Source of the DNA: Pseudomonas duriflava
GTDB taxonomy: Bacteria; Pseudomonadota; Gammaproteobacteria; Pseudomonadales; Pseudomonadaceae
DNA length: 64,000 nt
NCBI RefSeq assembly: GCF_007830155.1
Contig: NZ_VLKY01000002.1
Span: forward strand, 310,001 to 374,000
Direction of reading: 5' to 3'
Shown here: positions 63,560-64,000 of the stretch, one piece after another
How the letters are laid out: the number at the start of each line of letters is the position of its first letter
How positions within the stretch are numbered: the first letter of the stretch is position 1
The notes under the pieces: generated by a model
Databases searched by the model: none
What the model was told of the DNA's origin: nothing
The model's input: only the letters and a program-made list of their open reading frames with translations
Translations under genes and position numbers: made by a program

Positions 63560-63782
63560 TCTATGTCAGCGACGTCTGCTCCCCAGCCAGGCGTCGCTGA
63601 TTACAGCTCATCGGGCCATAGCAGTCTGTCTCTCCCAAAAGGGCAGGACTCCGCTACGCTATAAACAAGAAACTGCATGATCCTGTTCACAGCTCAGTAG
63701 GTTGTATGAGCAGAGCAATTTAGCAGGGGATAGGATTCACACACACGATACGTGTCAGGGATGTACTCGAAAAGGATTTCGT

Positions 63783-64000
63783 ATGAACTGCCCGCATTGC
63801 AATTGGCGCATTACCGTTTTTCATGCCTGTATCCTGGGGCCCGCCGAGGCTGGCGGACACCGCTTATGCCCTTATTGCGAAGAGCCATTCATCCTGACCC
63901 TGAACAAACGCAAGGCCATACCAATCGCGACTATAGCCGCAGGTACAGCCCTGTTCATGACCTTACAGTTTCCCTATGTAGGTAGCCTGTTGGGTGCCTC
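63783..64000 (+). CDS. zinc-ribbon membrane protein, 3' end outside window
   Basis: Starts at ATG 63783 with AAGGA 6 bases upstream. The first 72 residues read MNCPHCNWRITVFHACILGP, later 'HRLCPYCEEPFIL', so two CxxC pairs form a likely zinc ribbon, followed by a basic stretch and a membrane helix 'IPIATIAAGTALFMTLQFPY'. The frame runs off the right edge. No known family can be assigned from this part. Confidence 0.75.
   Translation, partial: MNCPHCNWRITVFHACILGPAEAGGHRLCPYCEEPFILTLNKRKAIPIATIAAGTALFMTLQFPYVGSLLGA

Overview
The window looks like a chromosomal segment of a Pseudomonas. The core gene order recG-oxyR, yicC-gmk-rpoZ-spoT-ridA, rph, crc-pyrE, argB-algC-dut-coaBC, radC, a dipeptide-binding protein, rpmB-rpmG, xpt, rep is the order I know from that genus, and Crc, long-form AlgC and the protein lengths fit it closely. 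Base composition looks moderately GC-rich by eye (not computed), which would suit a lower-GC Pseudomonas lineage; the species is an inference I cannot settle. No rRNA, tRNA, CRISPR array, insertion sequence or prophage was seen.

Layout. 1-5.4 kb: the 3' end of a phospholipase D family gene, a LysR regulator divergent from a VOC protein, a frameshifted second VOC gene translationally coupled to a SCO-type copper chaperone, and a YbaK-HDOD fusion protein. 5.5-26.4 kb: a conserved housekeeping block (DNA repair, stringent response, RNA polymerase omega, nucleotide, arginine, CoA and exopolysaccharide precursor synthesis, ribosomal proteins) with several clear terminators. 26.4-32.5 kb: a cysteine-cluster protein, an SDR oxidoreductase with a membrane tail, xpt, a hydrolase, a FadL-type porin, a cupin and a DUF1080 protein. 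32.5-39 kb: an accessory stretch with an AT-rich intergenic region holding five exact DnaA boxes, a YqaA-like membrane protein, an acyltransferase, three tandem 55-57 residue KGG-repeat stress genes too small for most gene callers, a histidine phosphatase, and two tandem secreted CAP-domain proteins. 39-50.9 kb: an NhaC/YuiF-type antiporter, a flavin reductase, a chemoreceptor, a haloacetate-dehalogenase-like hydrolase, a secreted protein made of two repeats, rep, dps, a zinc-ribbon protein, a cold-shock protein and a methyltransferase. 50.9-64 kb: small acidic proteins, a nitroreductase, a PoxB-like ThDP enzyme, a second membrane-tailed SDR, an ElaB/YqjD-like protein, dodecin, an MFS carrier, a lemA-TPM-TPM operon, a Bcr/CflA exporter, two DUF2382 stress proteins, a decayed EamA transporter, and the start of a zinc-ribbon membrane protein.

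How they work together. The left two thirds is growth and information machinery. The right third is rich in genes associated with stationary-phase, osmotic or oxidative stress (KGG proteins, Dps, ElaB-like, dodecin, DUF2382, tailed SDRs, PoxB-like), many as paralogous pairs or triplets. The features I would look at first are the DnaA-box cluster at 32.74-32.96 kb, the tandem KGG triplet, the CAP pair with a degenerate first half, and an internal translation start inside algC that would yield the classical soluble enzyme beside the membrane-anchored one.
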